This document shows, piece by piece, positions 8,220 through 15,401 of a stretch of 64,000 nt of DNA. Position 1 is the first letter of the stretch. Every line of letters starts with the position of its first letter. Where the stretch lies: NCBI RefSeq assembly GCF_003367705.1, contig NZ_CP031425.1, forward strand, positions 744,001 to 808,000, written 5' to 3'. Source of the stretch: Microbacterium foliorum (GTDB lineage Bacteria; Actinomycetota; Actinomycetes; Actinomycetales; Microbacteriaceae). A program made the position numbers and the translations under genes. The notes beneath the pieces were generated by a model that was not told where the DNA came from, made no database searches, and saw only the letters and a program-made list of their open reading frames with translations.

Positions 8220-9761
8220 ATGGATGTTCTGCAGCTTCTCGCGGAGGGATTCGCCGGCGCACTGACCTGGCAGAACCTCGTCTGGGTGCTGATCGGATGC
8301 CTGCTCGGCACCGCGGTCGGCGTGATGCCCGGCCTCGGCTCGTCGATGGCGGTGGCCCTGCTGCTGCCCGTGACCTTCTCGCTCGAGCCGACGGCCGCGT
8401 TCATCATGTTCGCCGGCGTCTACTTCGGCGGCCTCTTCGGTGATTCCACCATGGGCATCCTCATGAACACCCCCGGGCAGGCGTCGGCGATCGCGTCGAC
8501 GATCGAAGGCCACAAGATGGCCCGCAACGGGCGAGCGGCACAGGCCCTCGCCACTGCGGCGATCGGCGCGTTCATCGGCGGTTTCGTCGGCTCCATCGTC
8601 GTGGTCTTCCTCGCCCCGGCGCTGGCCGACTTCTCGAGCCGGTTCGGACCGGCGGAGTTCTTCGCGCTCGCCGTCTTCGCCTTCGTCGCGACGTCGTCGG
8701 TGGTCACCGACAACGTCGTGAAGGGACTGACCTCTCTGTTCATCGGTCTCGGCATCGCCGTGATCGGCGTCGACGGCGTCTCGGGCGCGCCTCGCTTCAC
8801 GATGGGGTCTCCGAACCTCTTCGACGGCGTCTCGCTGGTCACGGTGACGGTGGCGATCCTCGCACTGGGCGAGGTGATCTACGTCGCCTGCCTCGAGCGG
8901 CACATGAAGGACAAGGCTCTCATCAAGCCGTCGGGGCGGCCCTGGCTCACGCGCCGCGAGTTCGCGGAGGCTGCTCCGGCGTGGCTCAGAGGCACCGCGA
9001 TCGGTCTTCCGTTCGGCGTCGTTCCCGCGGGCGGCTCCGAGATCCCGACCTTCCTCGCCTACGGACTCGAGAAGCGACTCGACGCGCGCCGGTCGCGCCC
9101 GAAGTTCGGCACCGGGGCGATCCGCGGCCTTGCCGCCCCCGAGGCAGCCGGCAACTCGACCACGAGCATGGCCATGGGCGCGCTGCTCGCACTCGGCCTG
9201 CCGATCTCGGCGACTGCCGCGATCATGCTCGCCGCCTTCCGTCAGTACGGGCTGCAGCCAGGACCCCTGCTGTTCGAGCGCGCTCCGGAGCTCGTCTGGG
9301 CGCTGCTCGCGAGCTTCTTCATCGCGATGGTGGTGCTGCTGATCCTCAACCTCCCGTTCGCGATGCTCTGGGCTAAGCTGCTGCTCATCCCGCGCCCGTA
9401 CCTGTACGCGGGGATCACCCTCTTCTGCGCACTGGGGATCTACGCGACGAGCGGTTCGGCATTCGACCTGCTCATGCTGCTCGGCATCGGTCTGCTCGGC
9501 TTCCTGATGCGGGCTCTCGACTACCCGCTCGCCCCGCTGATCATCGGAATGGTGCTCGGGCCGCTCGCCGAGACCAGCCTGCGCGATGCCGCGATGAGCG
9601 CGAACGGCGACTTCTCGGTGCTCGTCCAGGGGCCGATCTCGATCACGCTGTACGTGATCCTGGGCGTCGTCCTCCTGGTCGCGATCCGCGGGCGCATCGT
9701 GGCGCGAGCCCAGGCGAAGGCCGAGGCGAGGACCGAGGCGAAGGAGCCGGTCGAGGCGTGA
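8220..9761 (+). CDS. tctA: Tripartite tricarboxylate transporter large permease (TctA)
   Basis: A 513-residue permease with about 12 membrane helices. Family hallmarks: GTAVGVMPGLGSSMAVALLLP near residue 25-45, YFGGLFGDSTMGILMNTPG near 72-90, and the second inverted-repeat hairpin region GLAAPEAAGNSTTSMAMGALLALGLP near 302-330. It forms the ion-driven transport channel together with TctB, using substrate delivered by TctC. The C-terminal tail is rich in Ala/Glu/Lys. Confidence 0.95.
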   Translation: MDVLQLLAEGFAGALTWQNLVWVLIGCLLGTAVGVMPGLGSSMAVALLLPVTFSLEPTAAFIMFAGVYFGGLFGDSTMGILMNTPGQASAIASTIEGHKMARNGRAAQALATAAIGAFIGGFVGSIVVVFLAPALADFSSRFGPAEFFALAVFAFVATSSVVTDNVVKGLTSLFIGLGIAVIGVDGVSGAPRFTMGSPNLFDGVSLVTVTVAILALGEVIYVACLERHMKDKALIKPSGRPWLTRREFAEAAPAWLRGTAIGLPFGVVPAGGSEIPTFLAYGLEKRLDARRSRPKFGTGAIRGLAAPEAAGNSTTSMAMGALLALGLPISATAAIMLAAFRQYGLQPGPLLFERAPELVWALLASFFIAMVVLLILNLPFAMLWAKLLLIPRPYLYAGITLFCALGIYATSGSAFDLLMLLGIGLLGFLMRALDYPLAPLIIGMVLGPLAETSLRDAAMSANGDFSVLVQGPISITLYVILGVVLLVAIRGRIVARAQAKAEARTEAKEPVEA

Positions 9762-9776
9762 CGCCGGTCGGCGCGC

Positions 9777-10709
9777 TCAGTCGAGCAGGCTGGTGATCGC
9801 GGGGTCTCGTCGCGCGTAGTCGGCGGCGGTGGTGAGGATCACATCGCGCATCGCGGCGACGGCGACCGCGGGGGTGACGTCCGCGCGGTGCGCGAGGCTC
9901 ACGGTGCGCCGCATCATCGGGTGCGTCAGTCGCACCGAGCGCAACGCCGGCTGGTCGAACAGCACCATCGCGGGCACGACGGCGACGCCCACTCCTCGTT
10001 CGACGAAGCGGAGCACGGCATCCATCTCCGCCCCCTCGAGCACGTGCGTCGGGGTGATGCCCGCAGAGCGGAAGGCCGCGTCGGTGGTCGCGCGCAGCTC
10101 GTAGGTCTCGTCGAGGGCGATCAGTGGAAGCGTGGCGAGGTGCTCGAGGCCGATCGCGGGGGTGATCGCGACCGGAGGCTGGGATGCCGCGGAGACCACG
10201 ACCAACTCCTCGGTGAGCAGCGGCATGCGCGTCAGGCTGAATCCCGACGGGGGTGGGCCCGTCGACTCGGTGATCAGCGCGATGTCGACGGCGCCGACCG
10301 CGAGCTGATCGACGAGAAGCCGTGACCCGCTCTCGTCCAGGTGCAGGTCGACACCGGGGTGGGCCGCATGGAACGCGCTGATGGCCTCGGCGACGAGGCT
10401 GATGCACAGGGTCGGGGGAGCGCCGAGGCGCACGCGTCCGCGTCGGAGCCCGGCGAGCTCGCCCATCTCGTCGCGGATGGCCTCCGCTTCGGCGAGCATC
10501 CGCTGAGCGCGGGGGAGCAGCGCTTCGCCGGCGGCGGTGAGCGCGATGTGGCCGCGCGCGCGGTGGAAGAGCTCGGCACCCAGTTCGCGTTCGAGGGTCG
10601 AGATCTGCCTGCTCAGCGAGGGCTGGGCGAGGTGCAGGTACTCGGATGCACGCGTGAAGTGGCCGAGGCGGGCGACCTCGACGAACCCGCGGAGCTGCTC
10701 GAGGTTCAT
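9777..10709 (-). CDS. LysR-type transcriptional regulator
   Basis: A 310-residue regulator. Residues 1-60 are the LysR wHTH (MNLEQLRGFVEVARLGHFTRASE, LHLAQPSLSRQISTLE) and the rest is the periplasmic-binding-like effector domain. It lies between tctA and a divergent flavoprotein gene, which by LysR convention it probably controls; the effector may be a carboxylate. A TAGACT box 6 nt before the ATG suggests a leaderless transcript. Confidence 0.92.
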   Translation of the reverse strand: MNLEQLRGFVEVARLGHFTRASEYLHLAQPSLSRQISTLERELGAELFHRARGHIALTAAGEALLPRAQRMLAEAEAIRDEMGELAGLRRGRVRLGAPPTLCISLVAEAISAFHAAHPGVDLHLDESGSRLLVDQLAVGAVDIALITESTGPPPSGFSLTRMPLLTEELVVVSAASQPPVAITPAIGLEHLATLPLIALDETYELRATTDAAFRSAGITPTHVLEGAEMDAVLRFVERGVGVAVVPAMVLFDQPALRSVRLTHPMMRRTVSLAHRADVTPAVAVAAMRDVILTTAADYARRDPAITSLLD

Positions 10710-10715
10710 GCTTTC

Positions 10716-10773
10716 AGTCTATCGATACCAGCAGGACTATGCATTGGACGGCATGAGAGGGCGTAACTAGCGT
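10716..10773. promoter_or_regulatory. Divergent promoters of the LysR gene and flavoprotein gene
   Basis: On the minus strand, TAGACT (10716-10721) sits 6 nt from the LysR ATG. On the plus strand, TTGGAC (10744-10749), an 18-nt spacer and TAGCGT (10768-10773) stand 7 nt before ATG 10781. Between them are TATCGATA (10720-10727) and ATGC-N8-GCAT (10738-10753), candidate LysR binding sites. Confidence 0.55.
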
Positions 10774-10780
10774 GGTGTCC

Positions 10781-12511
10781 ATGAGCGCACGCGAACGGCA
10801 GATCTCCACGACGGTCCTCGTCATCGGCACGGGAGGCTCGGGGCTCCGGGCGGCGATAGAGATCGCCGAGCACGGTGTCGACGTGCTCGCGGTCGGCAAG
10901 CGTCCGCGGCAGGATGCGCACACCTCTCTCGCCGCCGGCGGCATCAACGCCGCCCTCGGCACCATGGACGAGGCCGACAGCTGGCAGCAGCACGCCGCCG
11001 ACACCATCAAGGAGAGCTACCTGCTCGCCAACCCGCACACGGTCGAGATCGTGACGCAGGGCGCCGAACGCGGCATCCGTGATCTCGAGCGCTGGGGCAT
11101 GGACTTCGCCCGCGAAGACGATGGCCGCATCTCGCAGCGGTTCTTCGGCGCCCACACCTTCCGCCGCACGGCCTTCGCCGGCGACTACACAGGCCTCGAG
11201 ATCCAGCGCACCCTCGTGGCCAAGGCCGAGCAGCTCGAGGTCCCCATCCTCGACCACGTCTACATCACCCGCCTGCTCGTACGCGACAACGTCGTGTTCG
11301 GCGCCTACGGCTTCGATCAGTCCGACGGCACGCGCTACCTCATCCATGCGGATGCCGTGATCCTCGCCGCGGGCGGCCACAACCGCATCTGGCGTCGCAC
11401 CTCGTCGCGCCGCGACGAGAACACCGGCGACTCGTTCCGCCTCGCCGTCGACGCGGGCGCCCGCCTGCGCGACCCCGAGCTCGTGCAGTTCCACCCCTCG
11501 GGCATCATCGAGCCCGAGAACGCGGCGGGCACCCTCATCTCGGAGGCGGCCCGAGGTGAGGGCGGCATCCTGCGCAATGCCCTCGGCGAGCGGTTCATGT
11601 CGAAGTACGACCCGGAGCGCATGGAACTCTCGACCCGAGACCGCGTCGCGCTCGCCGCGTACACCGAGATCGCCGAGGGCCGCGGCACCGAGAACGGCGG
11701 CGTGTGGCTCGACGTGTCGCATCTGCCGCGCGAGACGATCATGACCCGCCTGCCCCGCGTCTACCAGACGATGATGGAGCTGCAGATGCTCGACATCACC
11801 ACCGAGCCGATCGAGATCGCCCCCACCGCGCACTACTCGATGGGCGGCGTGTGGGTGCGGCCGGAGGATCACCAGACCGACGTCGACGGGCTCTACGCGA
11901 TCGGTGAGGCGTCGAGCGGGCTGCACGGCGCCAACCGTCTGGGCGGCAACTCACTCATCGAGCTGCTCGTCTACGGGCGCATCGTCGGCCAGGCAGCCAT
12001 GGCGCATGCGGCCGGCCTCGACGCGCAGCGCCGATCGCCCGAGGCCGTGGCCAGGGCTCGCGCCGAGATCGATGATCTTCTTGCGGCCGACGGCCGCGAG
12101 AACGTGCGGGCGCTGCAGCGCGCGATCCGCAACACGATGACCCAGCACGCCGGCGTCGTGCGCTCTGAGGAGGGGCTGCGCGCCGGGCTCGCCGACCTCG
12201 ACATGATCGAGGGACGGATGGAGGACATCGGCATCCACCCCGACATCGCAGGCTTCCAGGATCTCGCGCACGCCTTCGACCTCAAGGCGTCGGCGCTCGC
12301 CGCCCGCGCCACGATCGAGGCGGCACTCGAGCGTCGCGAGACGCGAGGATGCCACAACCGCAGCGACTACCCGGACACCGACCCCACGCTGCAGGTGAAC
12401 CTGGTCTGGTCTCCGACCGGCGGGGTCACGCACGAGCCGATCCCCGGGATCCCCGCAGAGATCGCCGAGCTCATGCGCGAGGTCGACACCGAAGGCAAGC
12501 TCGTCGAGTAG
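10781..12511 (+). CDS. Fumarate reductase/succinate dehydrogenase-like flavoprotein
   Basis: A 576-residue FAD-dependent oxidoreductase of the SdhA/FrdA/NadB superfamily. It has the dinucleotide-binding motif VIGTGGSGLRAA at 14-25, His47 within DAHTSLAAGGI where SdhA/FrdA attach FAD covalently, the active-site RTAFAGDYTG, HPSG and SEAARGEGG stretches, and HYSMGGV near 350. The histidine argues against L-aspartate oxidase, which lacks it. No iron-sulfur or membrane anchor subunits are nearby, so its electron partner is unknown. Placement next to the tct genes and a LysR gene suggests a role in using an imported dicarboxylate. ATG 10781 was chosen for the TAGCGT box 7 nt upstream; two GTG codons at 10772 and 10775 are alternatives. 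Confidence 0.85.
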   Translation: MSARERQISTTVLVIGTGGSGLRAAIEIAEHGVDVLAVGKRPRQDAHTSLAAGGINAALGTMDEADSWQQHAADTIKESYLLANPHTVEIVTQGAERGIRDLERWGMDFAREDDGRISQRFFGAHTFRRTAFAGDYTGLEIQRTLVAKAEQLEVPILDHVYITRLLVRDNVVFGAYGFDQSDGTRYLIHADAVILAAGGHNRIWRRTSSRRDENTGDSFRLAVDAGARLRDPELVQFHPSGIIEPENAAGTLISEAARGEGGILRNALGERFMSKYDPERMELSTRDRVALAAYTEIAEGRGTENGGVWLDVSHLPRETIMTRLPRVYQTMMELQMLDITTEPIEIAPTAHYSMGGVWVRPEDHQTDVDGLYAIGEASSGLHGANRLGGNSLIELLVYGRIVGQAAMAHAAGLDAQRRSPEAVARARAEIDDLLAADGRENVRALQRAIRNTMTQHAGVVRSEEGLRAGLADLDMIEGRMEDIGIHPDIAGFQDLAHAFDLKASALAARATIEAALERRETRGCHNRSDYPDTDPTLQVNLVWSPTGGVTHEPIPGIPAEIAELMREVDTEGKLVE

Positions 12512-12526
12512 GCCGCGTCCGAACTC

Positions 12527-12558
12527 GCTCCCGTCGCAGGGTGCATCGCGACGGGAGC
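12527..12558. terminator. Bidirectional terminator-like hairpin
   Basis: GCTCCCGTCGC and GCGACGGGAGC form a perfect 11-bp stem with a 10-nt loop between two convergent genes. There is no T-run, which is common for actinobacterial terminators. Confidence 0.7.
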
Positions 12559-12588
12559 GGCCGGGTGGCGGAGCGAGGTAGGAGTCGC

Positions 12589-12921
12589 TCAGTCGCCCTC
12601 GTCGGTCTCCGGACCGTCGATGACCCCGATCCCGACCGCCTCATGGTCGGGCTCGGGGTCGCTGCGCGTCGGGGCCTTCGGCTCCTCGCCGGGGTCCTTC
12701 TCGGTGCTCGGCTCCTCGAGCTCGGCGTCGTCGGGAACCTCCGCGGGGTCGGCATCCTCGGGGGATTCCGCCTCATCGGGAGTGTCGGCGGTGTCAGCGG
12801 TGTCCGCGCTCTGGCCCGTCTCCACGAATTCGCCCTCGCCCGACGACGATGTCGGGGTGGGTGCCTGCGCTTCCGGGGCGAGGTCCGCGGTCGGGTCCTG
12901 GTCGGGTGTGCTGTTCGTCAT
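12589..12921 (-). CDS. Small acidic, intrinsically disordered protein
   Basis: A 110-residue protein made almost entirely of Asp, Glu, Pro, Ser, Thr and Ala, with near-repeats such as ADTADTADT. There is no hydrophobic segment and no cysteine. Such low-complexity acidic proteins are common as unknown genes in this family. The start at 12921 has AAAGGG 6 nt upstream; ATG 12927 is an alternative. Function unknown. Confidence 0.6.
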   Translation of the reverse strand: MTNSTPDQDPTADLAPEAQAPTPTSSSGEGEFVETGQSADTADTADTPDEAESPEDADPAEVPDDAELEEPSTEKDPGEEPKAPTRSDPEPDHEAVGIGVIDGPETDEGD

Positions 12922-13037
12922 GATCATCCCTTTCGCATCGAGTGCATGATCAGCATCACCTCTCGGTCGCGCCGCGGGAAGGGGCTTGACGACACGCGGG
13001 GGCCTCGGAGCGTGTCGTGCCGACGTACGCTGGAAGG

Positions 13038-14537
13038 GTGACAGCGTACGTCTCGGCCTTCGACCTCTTCTCCATCGGTGTGGGGCCGTCGAGCTCCCAC
13101 ACGGTGGGGCCCATGCGAGCCGCGCTCGACTTCGCGCAGCGGCTGCGCGCCGAGGGATCCCTCGACCGCGTCGCCCGGGTCGGGTGCACGCTGTTCGGCT
13201 CGCTCGGCGCGACCGGGATCGGGCACGGGACCCCGGATGCCGTCGTCGCGGGCCTCCGCGGCCTCTCGCCCGAGACCTGCGATCCCGCCGCGGTCCGCTC
13301 GGCGTGGACCGATTTTCCCGAAGGGGGGATGCTCGCGCTCGACGGCGACCACGAGGTGCCTTTCGCGAAGGGCGACATCGTGTTCGCCCCGCGCACGCGA
13401 CTCCCCGGGCATCCGAACGCGATGACGATGACGGCGTGGTCGGCCGACGGCGCCGTCGTGGCGGAGGAGACGTACTACTCCGTCGGGGGCGGATTCATCC
13501 GCCGTGGCGGAGAGGAGGCGAAGCTCGCTCCCGCGCCGCTGCCGTATTCCTACCCGGATGCGGCGTCACTGCTCGCGCTCTGCGATGAGCACGGGCTGTC
13601 GATCGCCGAGATCGCGCGTCTCAATGAGACCGCTGAGCGCAGCGAGGAGGACGTGGCCGCCGGGCTCGACGCGATCTGGGACGCGATGGCCGCCTGCGTC
13701 GACGCCGGTCTGCACTCCGACGGGGTGCTTCCCGGCATCCTGAAGGTCAAGCGGCGTGCGGGAGTGATTCGCGCCCAGCTCGAAGAGGCCGAGTCCGACG
13801 GGCACCGCGAGCTGCCGGGGGAGTGGCTCGGCGCGTTCGCGCTCGCCGTCAACGAGGAGAACGCGGCGGGCGGGCGCGTCGTCACGGCACCGACGAACGG
13901 CGCCGCCGGCATCCTTCCGGCCGTGGCGATGTACTGGTGGCGGTTCCTCGCCGATTCGGGGCTCGGAGCCGGCAACGCGGTCACTCCGTACGGAGAGCTG
14001 GTGGGCAGTGCACTGCTCGGCTTCGACGGCTCGCGCGCGATCGACGCCGCCCAGGCGGACACCGAGGGTGACGATGCGGTCGCCGAGGCGAACCGCCGCC
14101 GCGGCATCCGCCGGTTCCTGCTCACCGCCACCGCCCTGGGTTCGCTGTTCAAGGCCAACGCGTCGATCTCGGGGGCCGAGGGCGGATGCCAGGCGGAGGT
14201 CGGATCGGCCTGCGCGATGGCAGCCGGTGGCCTCACCGCCGTGATGGGCGGAACGAACCGGCAGATCGAGAACGCGGCCGAGATCGCCATGGAGCACCAT
14301 CTCGGACTCACCTGCGACCCGATCGGCGGGCTCGTGCAGATCCCGTGCATCGAGCGGAACGCGATCGCGGCGTCGACCGCCGTCACCGCTGCTCGCCTCG
14401 CGCTCCGGGGCGACGGCAGCCACTACGTCTCGCTGGATGCGGTGGTCGAGACCATGCGCCAGACGGGCATCGACATGTCGACGAAGTACAAGGAGACCAG
14501 CGAGGGCGGACTCGCGGTCAACGTCATCGAATGCTGA
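13038..14537 (+). CDS. sdaA: L-serine ammonia-lyase
   Basis: A 499-residue single-chain iron-sulfur serine deaminase that turns L-serine into pyruvate and ammonia. The N-terminal beta domain begins with FDLFSIGVGPSSSHTVGPM, and the alpha domain carries the 4Fe-4S cysteines in EGGCQAEVGSACAMAA and in LTCDPIGGLVQIPC. The family's usual N-terminus matches GTG 13038; a GTG at 13017 would add seven residues. A TACGCT box lies 6 nt before 13038, so the mRNA may be leaderless; GGAAGG directly abuts the GTG and is too close to act as a normal ribosome site. Confidence 0.95.
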   Translation: MTAYVSAFDLFSIGVGPSSSHTVGPMRAALDFAQRLRAEGSLDRVARVGCTLFGSLGATGIGHGTPDAVVAGLRGLSPETCDPAAVRSAWTDFPEGGMLALDGDHEVPFAKGDIVFAPRTRLPGHPNAMTMTAWSADGAVVAEETYYSVGGGFIRRGGEEAKLAPAPLPYSYPDAASLLALCDEHGLSIAEIARLNETAERSEEDVAAGLDAIWDAMAACVDAGLHSDGVLPGILKVKRRAGVIRAQLEEAESDGHRELPGEWLGAFALAVNEENAAGGRVVTAPTNGAAGILPAVAMYWWRFLADSGLGAGNAVTPYGELVGSALLGFDGSRAIDAAQADTEGDDAVAEANRRRGIRRFLLTATALGSLFKANASISGAEGGCQAEVGSACAMAAGGLTAVMGGTNRQIENAAEIAMEHHLGLTCDPIGGLVQIPCIERNAIAASTAVTAARLALRGDGSHYVSLDAVVETMRQTGIDMSTKYKETSEGGLAVNVIEC

Positions 14538-14601
14538 GGGGCCTGGAGGTGACCGCCACCTGAAGGAGGCGATGCCGGCGGTCGCGCGTAGCCTCGGGAG
14601 C

Positions 14602-15357
14602 ATGGAGTCGATCTGGATGCCGGGCAGTCGTCGTCGGCGCGAGCAGCCCGTCGTCTCCGTCAGCGCGAATGACGACGCACCCGAGCCGGGAGAGGTCTGG
14701 CCCACGAGCATCCCCGCGGTCGCCCAGGTGCTCCGCGAGGGTCTCGATCTCTCGCCGGGGGTGACATTCCTCGTCGGCGAGAACGGCAGCGGCAAATCCA
14801 CCATCGTCGAGGGCGTCGCGATCGCCTACGGATTGTCCCCCGAGGGCGGGTCGCGCAACGCCGCACACAGCACCCGCCCGACCGAGTCGCCCCTGTCGGA
14901 ATGGCTGCGGATCCAGCGCGGCGTCGGCGCGAACCGCTGGGGTTTCTTCCTCCGGGCCGAGACGATGCACTCGTTCTACACGTACCTCGAAGAGAACCCG
15001 TCGACGAGCGGTGCCGATGTGCCGTTCCACGAGATGAGCCACGGCGAGTCCTTCCTCGCGGTCCTGCAGAGCCGTTTCGATGAACCCGGCTTCTACTGCC
15101 TCGACGAGCCCGAGGCCGCGCTCTCGTTCCAGTCGACGCTCGCGCTCATCGCGGTGCTGCAGCGGATCGTCGACGAGGGCGGGCAGGTGCTGTGCGCCAC
15201 GCACTCGCCGGTGCTCGCTGCGCTGCCCGGTGCGCGCATCCTCGAGGTCGGCGACTGGGGCATCCGGCCCGCGCGATGGAGCGATCTCGAGCTGGTCGGC
15301 CACTGGCGCTCGTTCCTGCAGGACCCGCCTCGGTACCTGCGACATCTGCTGGACTGA
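14602..15357 (+). CDS. AAA/ABC-type ATPase, stand-alone
   Basis: A 251-residue ATPase of the RecF/SMC-like ABC class: Walker A GENGSGKST near residue 56, signature-like MSHGESFL near 147, Walker B FYCLDEPEAALS near 165 and the H-loop ATHSP near 200. Bacterial members of this group (often called AAA family ATPase) lack a membrane partner and are poorly characterised; a role in DNA or nucleotide handling is possible. TAGCCT lies 7 nt before ATG 14602, pointing to a leaderless start; ATG 14572 with AGGAGG only 2 nt away is the alternative. Confidence 0.85.
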   Translation: MESIWMPGSRRRREQPVVSVSANDDAPEPGEVWPTSIPAVAQVLREGLDLSPGVTFLVGENGSGKSTIVEGVAIAYGLSPEGGSRNAAHSTRPTESPLSEWLRIQRGVGANRWGFFLRAETMHSFYTYLEENPSTSGADVPFHEMSHGESFLAVLQSRFDEPGFYCLDEPEAALSFQSTLALIAVLQRIVDEGGQVLCATHSPVLAALPGARILEVGDWGIRPARWSDLELVGHWRSFLQDPPRYLRHLLD

Positions 15358-15384
15358 GGGCGCGGACGGCGGGCGGTGGTGGTC

Positions 15385-15401
15385 GCGGCGACGGTCGCCG
15401 C
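15385..15401. terminator. Hairpin between convergent genes
   Basis: GCGGCGA and TCGCCGC form a 7-bp stem with a 3-nt loop directly before the hrpB stop codon, positioned to end transcription from both sides. Confidence 0.4.

Noticed and set aside
10781..12511. L-aspartate oxidase (NadB)
   Set aside because: The histidine for covalent FAD attachment is present, and no nadA or nadC lies alongside.
13566..14804. 412-codon minus-strand frame opposite sdaA
   Set aside because: Shadow of the serine deaminase gene, whose iron-sulfur cysteines are intact.
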